Positions 12,206-22,371 are shown, numbered from the stretch's first letter. The stretch is DNA of 64,000 nucleotides from Epiperipatus broadwayi (GCA_028023455.1 JAQFVV010000003.1:1570001-1634000), one strand, 5' to 3'. The notes: a model not told the origin generated them from the letters alone. Program-made: numbers and translations.

Positions 12206-12900
12206 TGTCAATGTAAAATATATGATAAAATGATTATTACTTATCTGAAAATAACAAATTTGACTTCCTTTGATAGATAATCTTGTTTACTACTCAAATT
12301 TTAAATGTTCACATTTTGTTTCTGTAAATATTAAAAAAATGAGGGTGTAATCAAAACAAAGGCTTTATACACCATTATTTCTAGAAAAGTTATTTTCAGT
12401 TTATGTCAATGTAAAATATATGATAAAATGATTATTACTTATCAGAAAATAGTAAATTTGACTTCCTTTGATAGATATTCTTGTTTACTACTGAAATAAA
12501 TTTTAAATGTTTACAATTTGTTTCTGTAAATATTTAAAAAATGAGACTGTAATCAAAACAAAGATGTTATACATCATTCTTTCTAGAAAGATTATTTTCA
12601 GTTTATAAAATCAATGAAATCTTCTTTGTTTCTGAATATTTTTAAAAAATTGAATGAACAATTATTTATTTCTTTAATATCTAATGAATTATGTTTTAAA
12701 AATTTAAATTTTTTAAATATTTATTGCAAAATTGTGGTTATTTTTTTTCTTGTAAATATAAGTAGATTGTTTACTTCATAGCAAGTTTCCAAATTTGCTT
12801 CAGGCCATATTTATGTTAGCTGCTAATATAACATTATATTTTTGTAAATAAAGTATTTCAAGTCAAAATAAGTTATTAATAATTTTATATCTGCTAATAT
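12206..12900. repeat. 198-bp direct duplication within a dispersed AT-rich repeat
   Basis: Unit starts at 12206 and 12404 (TGTCAATGTAAAATATATGA). Diverged relatives occur at about 24310-24740 and 28945-29350, sharing AATTTTAAATGTTCACATTT and TAATCAAAACAAA. The 12.8-kb part (CTGCTAATATAACATTATAT) is also shared with 24.66 kb. It separates gag from pol and so inserted into the gypsy element. The copy at 28.9 kb directly follows a PLE reverse-transcriptase remnant, so the family may be that element's 3' tail. Confidence 0.6.
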
Positions 12901-13076
12901 CTAATAAATATAGTGTAAATTGTTTTAAAAAATGTCTAAAACAGTAATAATTTCACAAATAAACATGTTTTTGCATCATTGGAAATTTCAATGTTGTAAA
13001 ACACCAATGTTTTACAGCCTTGGCAACCCATAATGGCTGATCATGGCAAGATGGGGCTTATGTCTCTTGTTAGAGT

Positions 13077-13208
13077 GGGAATTTTGAATTCCACACTTTT
13101 TTCATGAAAAAAAATTATTATAATAAAGTATACCATTTTACTGGGAATTTTGAATTCCACATTTTTTTCATGAAAAAAAATTATTATAATAAAGTATACC
13201 ATTTTACA
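13077..13208. repeat. 66-bp tandem duplication
   Basis: Two nearly identical 66-base copies starting GGGAATTTTGAATTCCACA, head to tail just upstream of the protease remnant. One substitution is visible. Confidence 0.9.
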
Positions 13209-13265
13209 CACATTTTAACATATAATACTTTTTGAAAAATTCATCAGGGGTAAATTGGACAAAAG

Positions 13266-13690
13266 ATGTTTCTCTGTCATTTGCTGATTAAAGCACTGGT
13301 AGATTCTGGTAACCAGATTTCAGTTGTGTCAAGCAGATTCTATCATGAAATTCTGACTAAAAATCCCAACATCAAATGCTTACTGATGAAATCTATTCAG
13401 GTTATCATGGTGAACAGTAGAAAAGATAAACTAGCACAGATGCAAATCTGGGCTGAACTAAAAGTAGGCCAAAAATCCTCTATCATGTGTTCTTTATAGT
13501 GAATGGCTTAATCCATGATGTCATCCTAAGAGCAGACTCCCTAGATTTGAACATTTGCATTACTGATTTCTTTGACAAGACTGTTAGAATAAATGATGAG
13601 GTCTTGGAAATGACATTGCTTCCAAGATATGATCTATATGAAGTTGACTGTATTGTATCTAGCATCCCAAAGGCACTCATACATAGATAA
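13266..13690 (+). pseudogene. Ty3/gypsy protease remnant of pol
   Basis: The first frame (13266-13496) carries A-L-V-D-S-G-N-Q-I-S-V-V-S; the D-S-G at 13302-13310 is the active-site triad of retropepsins (usually D-T/S-G). A frameshift near 13490 moves the rest into the next frame (13487-13690), where H-D-V-I-L-R-A-D resembles the conserved G-x-D flap region of gypsy proteases. The enzyme would cleave the Gag-Pol polyprotein. It is broken here by the frameshift and loss of its N-terminal context. Confidence 0.75.
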
Positions 13691-13799
13691 CAAACTCACA
13701 TAATCCAGCTTGCTTGGAAGTGAGGATACATTGAATTTGTGATATATTGTTAATGAATTTAGCCTGATTTTCTCAGAGATACCAGGAGTAATAGGTGTA

Positions 13800-14560
13800 T
13801 TTCAACAGAGAATTAAATTAGTACATGATTAACCATTTCAATCCAAATTGTACCCTATTTCATACCATATCATGAAGAAATATCCAAACAGATTAATAAA
13901 ATGCTATATTGGAGAATCATTTTCAAATGCTCTTCACCTTACTGTAACCCAGTTCTAACTGTGAAGAAAAAAGATGAGTCAATGAGATATTGTTTTCTAG
14001 ATAACTAAACAAAATTATTGTTGCTGACAGAAACATTCCACCATCCATACATGAATTATTCATGAGATTTGGAAATGCGATGTTTTCCCATTTTTGATCT
14101 ACCATCCAGCAATTAGCAGATTGATCTCCTTCCAAAAAATCATCAATACACTGCCTTCTGATATGACGATTTTACATATCAGTTTAAGAGGATGCCCTTT
14201 GGATTGATAAATAATGGTGCTGGTCTGATAAGATGTTTAGATAAGAACCTATGTCCTGAGGCTAAACAGATCACAACTATTTATGTGATGTAGTAATTAC
14301 ATCTGCCATAATTAAAGAACATCTTCAATTGCTCACTATATTTTTTAAAAAGTGCTACAAAAGGGGATCAAAATCATTCTCGGTCATATCATTGGTTGCA
14401 ATGGAATAAAGCTTCATCCAAAGAAGATCAGTGCCATTTAAATTTTCCTAACCCAACCAACAGAAATCAAATTAGATCATTTTTAAGCCTGTAAAACTTT
14501 TACAATAATTTAGTTCTCAGACCACATAGAACCATTGTTAAAAAGTAATTAGACAAGATG
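13800..14560 (+). pseudogene. Ty3/gypsy reverse transcriptase remnant
   Basis: Translated pieces in several frames give gypsy RT landmarks in order. A lysine-rich V-K-K-K-D-G-S-M-R-Y-C block lies near 13960-14000 (family form KKDGxxRxCxDYR). F-K-R-M-P-F-G-L lies at 14183-14206 (family form FxxMPFGLxNAP). The segment holding the YxDD box (about 14270-14310) is scrambled. Multiple stops and shifts rule out activity. Confidence 0.75.
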
Positions 14561-14629
14561 AGTGATGGAACTAAACTTAGGAACAGGACAAGGCATTTGA
14601 GAATATTAAAATGGGTTCTTAGAGCAAAC

Positions 14630-14850
14630 CATATTAGCCTTCTCTGATTTTAATAAACCATTCATTGTCCAAACAGATAGTAGTGGTTTCTGATTAGGGG
14701 TAATGCTATCCCAGATCCAGGAAGATGGCCAGCCTCGGGTCTTCTACTTTATCAGCCAGCTCCTGAAGTATCCAGAAATAAATTACATGGTTACTGTGAA
14801 GGAATCACTAGCAATAGTGTGGGCCTTCCAAAAGTTTCAGTAGATGCTAC
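14630..14850 (+). pseudogene. Ty3/gypsy RNase H remnant
   Basis: One nearly continuous frame shows F-S-D-F-N-K-P-F-I-V-Q-T-D-S-S-G, then an internal stop, L-S-Q, R-V-F-Y-F-I-S and V-K-E-S-L-A-I-V-W-A. These are the conserved steps of gypsy RNase H, with the T-D-S/A-S catalytic aspartate and the E of the KExLAI helix. It is the clearest part of the element and confirms the family. Confidence 0.85.
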
Positions 14851-15149
14851 TCTGATTGGAAGTAATAGTGATCACAGACCACAGATATTCAATTATGCTG
14901 TGCAATACTGTAAGTGATCTGAGAATGTTATGGCTGATGTCTTTAGTTGAAACCCATATAAGTCAGAACACAATCATTTGTCAGTAGAGTATGTCTACAT
15001 TACAAAGTGTCAATTTAATGACTGATAGTGATGTAGAGAATAATTTAGATAAACTACTCTAATTACAATTTGAAGACCAAGATTTAAACCCTATCATGAA
15101 AGTTTTGAAAAAAGAGAAAGTTTTGAATGTGGTAAAAGATTACACTCAC

Positions 15150-15900
15150 TATAAAATAGAAAAGCAGGTCTTACTTTAAAGAGTCGATATAAATACAGAT
15201 GAGTGGAGGGTAGTAATATCTAAAATATTGCATACCCCACTCATAAAGTATATTCACTGTTTTTACACACACTACAGTGTCCATAAAACAAAACATACCT
15301 TGAAAAATTGGTTTTACTGAATGAGACTGTATAAAGACTTCTTAATATCAGTTCAAGTTTGTCTAGGGTGATTATGAGCCAAGCCAATAAACCAAGATTA
15401 TAGTAACACTTTAAAGTCAATCATACTTAAAAGACCAAATGAGATCTTAGTTATCAATTATTATGGACCATTGTCTCCATTCAATAACCAAAAATACCTA
15501 TTGGTCACCTATGATGTCTTTTCTAAATACATTTAGCTTATCCAATACCCCAAGCTAATATTAGACACACAATCAAGGTATTAGTCACTCTCCCATTTCG
15601 TAAGGATAGGGAAACCCCAAACCATCTTAACAGACTATGAGATACCTTTCTTATCCAAAGAATGGAAATAAAACATGATTACATCCATTAAAAATCCTTA
15701 TGTACATTTGTTCAGGACTTACCTGAGAGAATGAGCATAAGAGGTGGGGAAAACAAACAGAGCATGTAGTCAATTACATCACTTGGCACATAAATAATTA
15801 ACTGGATTCACACCCCTTGAACTATACTTCAACCAATCTATTCTCATATTATTTACTAAATTGCCAACCTACAATTTAGACAAATCCAAAATTGACACAA
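15150..15900 (+). pseudogene. Ty3/gypsy integrase remnant
   Basis: Starts with a histidine-rich zinc-binding region (about 15220-15310, Y-x-H-Y-S-V-H-K-T-K). The core follows: N-Y-Y-G-P-L near 15450 (usually D-x-x-G-P-L, so the first catalytic D appears changed), L-V-T-Y-D-V-F-S-K-Y-I, then I-G-K-P-Q-T-I-L-T-D-Y and L-S-K-E-W near 15600-15670. The tail T-G-F-T-P-L-E-L-Y-F near 15800 matches the family's TxxSPFELLYG box. Several stops interrupt it. Integrase would insert the cDNA into the genome. Confidence 0.8.
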
Positions 15901-16920
15901 AGAAACATACTAAAAGCATATCAACAATTATTAATTAAGGCTGCATGAAAGAATGAAAACAAAAAGGGAGTGCACACAACTTCAGGTCCAAATGCATTTT
16001 GAATAGAAGTGGAAGTTAAAAGACTGTATAATAAGTGTATTCTAAAGCCATATCTTGGTCAATTAGAGTGACCACAAAGATAACTATGTAACTGATAAAA
16101 AAATTAAATGGTAAGCATGATTTTTACTTAAAGTTAGAATGAAAAGAGAGATAACAAAAAAAAGAGAAAAATGCAGTCATTAATTTTACCATGTGAGTAT
16201 ACTCAAGTAATTGCAAAGGCAATTATTGGGATACTTTAGAGTATACTGAGACATATGAGTTGACCCATGCAGAATGATGGGCACTCCAATAGTTCATTTA
16301 GTCCTTAGAAAAATCCAGTTAGCTTCAAAAAGGAGCAGAATAAAGGCTGAGTTTGATTATGTGCCATCTGCAATAGACACATGATCAGTTGGTCACATAC
16401 CAAAACAAAAAGAACCCATATACAAATTTCTCCTCACCATGGTGCAAACAATAAAGCAAGAAATTGTAAAGGAGTTGAGGAAACAGCAAAAATTAAAATA
16501 AAGAAGCTTTATAATCTTTCTTTAAAAGAAAAGAAAAAAGCAAAACAAGCAAGCAATTTAATGCTAAACTAACATACCTACTAATTAAGTGTTAAAATTT
16601 TAGTGATACCATCAAATTTTAACCCAGTAAGGATAGCAGAGTTGTAAGGATGGCTTACAATCTTGTTCAAACTGAGATACTAGGTTAGATATGCATTATC
16701 TAATTTTTTATGTAAACAGACATATAGATATAAAGCCATTAAATGTGTATTTTAATAGCTACTAAATAAATCAAGGTAATGTTAAAATGAAATAAATGCT
16801 TTTTTCCAATGTAAAGTAAAAGACTAATTAAAAAGACCTTTCATATATCTATATCTATATTAACAATAAGTTATTTGTCAATGTGTAAACATCACTATTT
16901 AAGACTTAGAATTTGTATAT
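15900..16920 (+). other. 3' end of gypsy internal region and possible U3 start
   Basis: AT-rich with a purine run near 16157-16175 (AAAAAAAAGAGAAAA followed by TG) that could be the polypurine tract, which would make the right LTR start near 16175. The left LTR cannot confirm this because the window begins inside it. A 63-codon lysine-rich frame (16381-16572) has no recognisable motif. Confidence 0.35.
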
Positions 16921-17373
16921 ATAGTGATGATCTAGTTAGTGTCAAGTCAATACCTAGACAACTAATTGTTAGAGAATGATAGTAGAATTTTGCTATGTAA
17001 TTTTACTACATAATTTTAACTTTATCTACAATCAATACACAGTAATAAACAACCACAGCAATTGAAAAGAAAATGAAAAAGGTCATATACTAAACAACAG
17101 AAACCAAGTCCAGTATAAAAGCAAACCCAATTCATTTCCATTCTCTTTTGTTATTTAATAAAGGATAGGATAACCACGTATAATCAATAACTTAAGATCG
17201 AGCCATAGAATGCAAGATAAAATGGATGACTTGTTGTATAATTTTCACTGCACAATAAGTTGAAAGACATTGCAATTAACACTTAAAATAAAGAAAGTTG
17301 ATAAATTATCTAATGATTTAATGAAAGAACTGAATTAATTTTTAAGTTTATAAGTAAAAATAATGAACTGCAC
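16921..17373 (+). mobile_element. Right LTR of the decayed Ty3/gypsy element
   Basis: Direct-orientation match to 8-133 plus 2758-3046, here uninterrupted. It shows the ancestral join between CTACAATCAATACACAG and the half that continues at 2758 in the left copy. It keeps a TATA box (17114-17121). It ends near 17373, where PLE sequence begins immediately. The 5' limit may lie further upstream. Confidence 0.65.
17114..17121 (+). promoter_or_regulatory. Probable LTR TATA box
   Basis: TATAAAAG within the right LTR. The left copy has lost it (AATAAAAATAAACCC at the corresponding place), consistent with decay of the element. Confidence 0.4.
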
Positions 17374-17374
17374 T

Positions 17375-18045
17375 CTGTTCTATAATGATAGTATAGTGTC
17401 ATGTTTTGTGTTTATGGTATAATTGGATATATGTGATAAGTATTTTCCTGTATATGTGGCTTTTTTCTAATCTGTACTTTTGATTTGCCATGACAGAGTC
17501 TTGTCACAAGAGCATATAAGAATACTTATTTTTGCACTTGTTCTGATTCTATTGTAAAATTAATTAATGGGGATATGTTGTTGATGTGTGTTCAGAAAGT
17601 TTGTATTAGCACTCCACCATGTTGCCATATGACAAATATGTCATCATCATAATGAAGCCAAACTTTAAGTGGATATGGAATAGTCTTTATGGCTGAGTTA
17701 CAAGTTCTCCCATGTAAATATTGCTAATCAGGGGTGACAATGGTATGCCTATAGCCATTCTTTTTTTGTTGGAAGAATTTTGTGTCGCATTGTAAATAGG
17801 TTGATGTTATGCAGAATGTTATACAATCAATAGGAAGAAATATTCTGGCTTGTAAGCTTATATCATCATTTAATTTTTTTTTACAATAGACAATGATTCT
17901 CTTCACATGATACATTTGTGAATAAACTTTCCACATCACAACTTATTACTAACAGTTGAATGTATTGGAATATTTATATAAAATTAAATTTTTCTAAAGA
18001 CATTCTATGGTTATATTAGATGATGAAAATAGTCCATTATATAAA
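17375..18045 (-). pseudogene. Penelope-like element reverse transcriptase remnant
   Basis: Reading the minus strand downward, one frame gives V-I-S-C-D-V-E-S-L-F-T-N-V (family form VSFDVVSLFTNVP), a shifted frame gives K-N-G-Y-R-H, and then H-Y-D-D-D-I-F-V-I-W-Q-H-G-G (family form RYVDDIFVIWxHG) near 17600-17660, followed by I-N-F-T-I-E-S-E and R-K-K-P-H-I-Q. This is the normal order of the PLE RT palm. Two or more frameshifts and stops break it. It abuts the gypsy LTR at 17373, so one inserted next to or into the other. The upstream part (17945-18045) is duplicated in the palindrome at 18.5-18.9 kb. Confidence 0.8.
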
Positions 18046-18465
18046 TAAAATTAATAAACATTCTTTCACTTTTGTTAAGCAACTGTTGTCAAAAATAAAG
18101 AAAAATAGCAATAATAGTATCTAATGACTCTTTGTGTTAAAAAATGTCTGGATTAATTTTGTGAGAATTATTTTATGTATAATGCATAAATAAATATAAA
18201 AAAATGGTTATGGACACTCTATATTTGTATATAAACACTTTTTACCTATTAAAATTTATCAATACTAGCCAAAAGTAAATCAAAATTGTTTTCACTGCTA
18301 AGTAGACTTCTCAAGGTTAAATAATATTAATAAAACACACAAATATTTGTATATATTCTTATCAATAATGTAACAAACATGTCAGTTATGTTTAATATTT
18401 AAAAAAAAGTTTGTCATATAAGGAATGAATGGAATTTTAGTTTTATTTTATATAGACTGAACTCA
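18046..18465. other. AT-rich spacer between PLE remnant and palindrome
   Basis: No coding signal or repeat seen. It may be the more N-terminal part of the PLE, too decayed to read. Confidence 0.35.
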
Positions 18466-18933
18466 GTATTTTTATATTGGACTATTTCCATCATCTAATA
18501 TGTGTGTTGAATGTCTTTAGAAAAGTTTAATTTTTAGTTAAATATTCCAAATGCATTCAACTGTTAGTAATATCACAGCAAACAGGTTAGTATATGCACC
18601 AACTGTTAGTAATATCACAGCAAACAAATGTTAATAATATCACAGCAAACAGGTTAGTATATGCACTAACTGTTAGTAATATCACAGCAAACAGATATAC
18701 TAACCTGTTTGCTGTGATATTACTAACAGTTAGTGCATATACTAACCTGTTTGCTGTGATATTATTAACATTTGTTTGCTGTGATATTACTAACAGTTGG
18801 TGCATATACTAACCTGTTTGCTGTGATATTACTAACAGTTGAATGCATTTGGAATATTTAACTAAAAATTAAACTTTTCTAAAGACATTCAACACACATA
18901 TTAGATGATGGAAATAGTCCAATATAAAAATAC
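18466..18933. repeat. Near-perfect palindrome derived from a PLE reverse transcriptase
   Basis: Arms 18466-18694 and 18705-18933 are reverse complements around a 10-base spacer (ATATACTAAC). All positions I compared match. The outer part of each arm matches 17945-18040 of the adjacent PLE (ACTATTTCCATCATCTAATA; TTTCTAAAGACATTC). The inner part is a tandem amplification of GTTAGTAATATCACAGCAAA, in units of about 30 and 50 bases, up to four per arm. As RNA or single-stranded DNA it would fold into a 229-bp hairpin. Such fold-back duplication fits reverse transcriptase turning back on its own product. Confidence 0.9.
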
Positions 18934-19910
18934 AGCTAGAACACCATCATCACAAACCTTCAGAAAAACACTGAACTCAGTGTTTGTAAACTTTGATTTA
19001 ATCATGTCTAGTATTCGAAACTTTGAATACATGGTAATTTTTAATGATATGATAAATTCAACTGTTGACATTTCAATATTACTTATATTTATATTATTGT
19101 CTAAAAATTATTTGAGAGAAACTCCATGTATATGATTTAAAACTATTTTCATTAGACTTTATAAATGTCTGAAAAAAATATTGGTTTATTCTATTTTATT
19201 GTTGAGCCAAGGAGATTTGTCTGAAAAAAATTCCATTAAAGTTCATATTGATGATCAAATCAAACAATTTTATGAAAAAATAAATAAATTAAAAAGCAGC
19301 AAATATTTTCAAAATTTATAAATTTAAGAAAGACAAAACTCAAATTACTTTTTAAAAAAAATATAAACTGTTATATTTGGTTCCCAGCATGCACTTTAAA
19401 AAAAAACATTAGATAATAAAGAAATATAGCCTATTCATTTGCTTAGTCAGTTTTTTACAAATATTTTTACTTAGCTTAATCTGGCTGTAATATCTATGTA
19501 TTATTATTAATACTGATGACCAAGTGTATTTCTAACTTCTCTATAATTAATTTTTACTAAACAAGTTTCTTTTATAGTTTTTGGCCTGCTTATATATTCT
19601 TTCCTTTATAAAATTTGCTTTTAGGATTGTATCTAATCTCATTTGTAGTAAATGTTTTAATCTTATAATTATTTTTATATTAGACTAAACAACTTTTTTA
19701 TATATAATTGTAATATGAGTAAAACAGATAATTTTTAATTAAAGTATTTGAGGAAAAGAATATAGGACTAATACAATAATAAAAATTTGCACATGTTTAT
19801 TTGCTTGCCTAACAAAACTTGAATTACAAATACAAAAGAAGGAAAAAATCAATATTACACATTAATAAAGAATATTTTCACAAGGATTATTGGTAGTATA
19901 TCTCATTTAC
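18934..19910. other. Unassigned AT-rich region
   Basis: Short open frames only (for example 18905-19135), none with a motif. No repeat structure noticed. Confidence 0.4.
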
Positions 19911-19934
19911 ATATATATATATATATTATATAGA

Positions 19935-20021
19935 GCTCGCAAATAAGCTCTTAACAAGTTTTGCAGAATATCCCCAACTCCAGACCAGTTTCTGTTACTG
20001 GCTTCCTCAGTGAGGTACTAG
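19935..20021 (-). ncRNA. Second hammerhead-like hairpin relic
   Basis: On the minus strand CTGAGGAAGCCAGT, a short loop, then ACTGGTCTGGAG gives a 6-bp hairpin directly after a box that differs from CTGATGA by one base. The same design (CTGAnGAArrCCAGT...CTGGT) is seen at 4025-4052. The GAAA box is replaced by CTGGA here, so a working ribozyme is unlikely. The island sits between two (TA)n tracts (19911-19927 and 20022-20039). Confidence 0.25.
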
Positions 20022-20039
20022 GATATATATATATATATA

Positions 20040-21115
20040 ATGCTCAAGGCTATATATATATATATATATATAATGCTCAAGGCTAGATAAATATTAATAT
20101 AAATGTAACAAAGTAGACAGCACTTAAACAATATCAATAACAATTAATAATATCAATCTGTTCTCAAGGCAATCTTCTTTAAACAATAAAGGCAGAAATA
20201 TATCTTTACATATAGTCTAATATGTTTATAATAGAAACTTAAGATTGCAACTTGACTACAAAGAATGAAATAATTCAAAGAACTAATCCTCATTAAACAG
20301 GTAACTATAACCTGTTCTGAGAGCAGAGTAACCAATAGTCAATTATAACTTTTAAACTGCACTCCAACTATGTATTACTTAGATAATAATGCTAATAATT
20401 CTCAAGGCTAGATAAATATTAATGTAAATACAGAAAAGCAGTCAAAACTTAAATAATGCCAATAACAATAACAATCAACAAAGAGCACAGTTTGAAAGTT
20501 ATAATTGCAATTTGAAAGTTATAATTGATTATTTATTAGTCTGCTTTCAGAAAAAGTTATATTTACCTCTTTAATGAGGTTTATTTAAAGTTCTTTGCAT
20601 TAATAATTCATTCTTTGTAGTCAAGTTGGAATCTATATAAACCTACTAGACCATATATAAAGATGGATTTTCACCTTTATTGTTTAAAGAAAGTTGCCTT
20701 GACAGCAGATTGAGATTGTTTATTGTTATTGATATTGGTATTGTTTAAGAGTTGACTGATTTCCTGTATTTACATTAATATCTATTTTGCCTTGACAATT
20801 ATTAGTTTTATTATATAAATAACACATAATTGGAGTGCAGTTTGAAAGTTATAATTGACTATTTGTTATTCTGCTTTCAAAACAGGTTATGTTTATCTGT
20901 TAAAGGAGATTTATTTAAAATTCTTCAAACTAACAATTTCATTCTTTGTAGTCACGTTGTAATCTTTAGTGTCAATATAATCCTATTAGACCATATATAA
21001 AGATATAATTTTATTTTTATTGTTTAAAGGAATCTGCCTTGACAATAAATTGAGCTTGTTGATTGTTATTGATATTGGTATTAAGAGTTGACTGCTTTCA
21101 TGTTTATATAAACAT
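20040..21115. repeat. About 340-bp repeat family: one inverted plus two direct copies
   Basis: The left block (20074-20480) is the reverse complement of material at 20490-20800 and 20830-21115, which are two head-to-tail copies about 340 bases apart (CCATATATAAAGAT at 20651 and 20991). Shared landmarks are TTGGAGTGCAGTTTGAAAGT, TTCATTCTTTGTAGTCA and TATTGTTTAAAG. Copies have diverged by many substitutions. No open frame and no hammerhead core are present. The direct-plus-inverted layout copies that of the ribozyme array immediately downstream. Confidence 0.8.
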
Positions 21116-21276
21116 TACATATATATATATATGAAAAACAAAACAAGTTTTATATACATAAAAACCTGCTATCGCTTGTATTAATGATCAATAGATGGAG
21201 CTTTACCAAGACCTCCAAACAAGCATATTTGTTTACATAAACGTCAGAATCAATATTCACTGTCTCTCTCATTTTG

Positions 21277-21336
21277 CTCCACCCTCAGATCAGCTGATTT
21301 CAAGCTGATTTGCTCTCATCAGTGAAGGGGTAGAAG
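21277..21336 (-). ncRNA. Type I hammerhead ribozyme, copy A
   Basis: Minus strand, 5' to 3': helix I strand CTTCTACCCCTTCA, core CTGATGA, helix II GAGC-AAATCA-GCTT (4 bp with one G-U), core GAAA (its last A opens helix III), a 3-bp helix III (AUC/GAU) with loop AGCU, cleavage base C, then helix I strand TGAGGGTGGAG. Helix I pairs 6 bp next to the core (UGAGGG with CCUUCA), then an internal loop, then GGAG with CUUC. All conserved core bases are present and cleavage would follow C17. The very short helix III resembles that of PLE and retrozyme hammerheads. Confidence 0.88.
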
Positions 21337-21689
21337 TTAGAAACTAGATCTAAATATTAACTCCAAGCGTTTATCAAAACGTTTCTATCAGTTTGCAAGC
21401 AGGAATTTTTTAGACATCTAAATGTCTTCAAACTCAGCCTATCAAACTAGATAGCTATATGGGTCTGATATCAGTTCAGTTTCTCCACATAGTCAAAGCT
21501 TCTGCAATCTATATCATTGCAAGAAAACTTTAAAGGTACATTTATGAAAAACAAAACAAGTTTTATATATGTAAAAACCTGCTATCGCTTGTATTAATGA
21601 TCAATAGATGGAGCGTTATCAAGACCTTCAAACAAGCGTATTTGTTTACATAAATGTCAGAGTCAATATTCACTGTCTCTTTCATTTTG

Positions 21690-21749
21690 CTCCACCCTCA
21701 GATCAACTGATTTCAAGCTGATTTGCTCTCATCAGTGAAGGGATAGGAG
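21690..21749 (-). ncRNA. Type I hammerhead ribozyme, copy B
   Basis: Same architecture as copy A. Helix III loop is AGUU instead of AGCU, a change in the loop that leaves the 3-bp stem intact. The outer helix I strand is CTCC (CTTC in A); both pair with GGAG, by C-G here and partly by G-U in A. Core boxes CTGATGA and GAAA are unchanged. Confidence 0.88.
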
Positions 21750-22178
21750 TTAGAAACTAGACTTAAATATTAACTCCAAGCATTTATGCAAAACGTTTTT
21801 ATCAGTTTGCAAGCATGAATTTTTTAGACACCTAAATGTCTTCAAACTCAGACTATCAAACTAGATAGCTATATATGCTTGTTTGGAGGTCTTGGTAAAG
21901 CTCCACCTATTGATCATTAATACAAGCGATAGCAGGTTTTTACATGTATAAAACTTGTTTTGTTTTTCATAAATGTACCTTTAAAGCTTTCTTGCAATGA
22001 TATAGATTGCAGAATCTTTGACTATGTGGAGAAACTGAATTGATATCAGACCCATATAGCTATCTAGTTTGATAGGCTGAGTTTGAAGACATTTAGGTGT
22101 CTAAAAAATTCATGCTTGCAAACTGATAGAAACGTTTTGCATAAACGCTTGGAGTTAATATTTAGGTCTAGTTTCTAA

Positions 22179-22238
22179 CTCCTATCCCTTCACTGATGAG
22201 AGCAAATCAGCTTGAAATCAGCTGATCTGAGGGTGGAG
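22179..22238 (+). ncRNA. Type I hammerhead ribozyme, copy C (inverted unit)
   Basis: Plus strand: CTCCTATCCCTTCA, CTGATGA (22192-22198), helix II GAGC/GCTT, GAAA (22213-22216), helix III with AGCU loop, cleavage after C at 22227, then TGAGGGTGGAG. The 4 x 1 internal loop of helix I (CUAU opposite U) sits where natural hammerheads make the loop-loop contact with helix II that speeds cleavage. Confidence 0.88.
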
Positions 22239-22326
22239 CAAAATGAAAGAGACAGTGAATATTGACTCTGACGTTTATGTAAACAAATACGCTTGTTTGG
22301 AGGTCTTGGTAAAGCTCCATCTATTG

Positions 22327-22329
<3 letters not shown>

Positions 22330-22371
<42 letters not shown>
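22330..22371. repeat. (TA)n microsatellite
   Basis: About 40 bases of alternating TA directly abutting the retrozyme-like array; a likely insertion site or a tract that expanded at its edge. Confidence 0.9.

Larger units (their letters stand above)
21131..22331. mobile_element. Retrozyme-like array: 413-bp units with type I hammerhead ribozymes
   Basis: Unit A (21131-21543) is followed head to tail by a truncated unit B (21544-21862; period 413), then by an inverted segment C (about 21866-22331) of 1.1 units whose last 50 bases repeat its first. Each unit contains one complete hammerhead motif, on the minus strand in A and B and the plus strand in C. There is no open reading frame. (TA)n tracts flank both ends. 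Tandem units of a few hundred bases with one self-cleaving ribozyme each are the signature of animal retrozymes, non-coding retroelements thought to pass through circular RNA. Transcripts of the A-B dimer would be cut at each ribozyme into about 413-nt monomers. The mobilising enzyme is not encoded; PLEs are the likely source by inference. The read is firm for repeats and ribozymes and inferential for mobility. Confidence 0.85.

Noticed and set aside
18587-18812. Matching 72-residue frames on both strands
   Set aside because: A consequence of the palindrome and its tandem units; the frames mirror each other and have no independent coding support.
21131-22331. CRISPR array or ordinary satellite as an explanation for the repeats
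   Set aside because: Units are 413 bp, few, partly inverted, and each holds a complete ribozyme fold; the eukaryotic retroelement context also excludes CRISPR.
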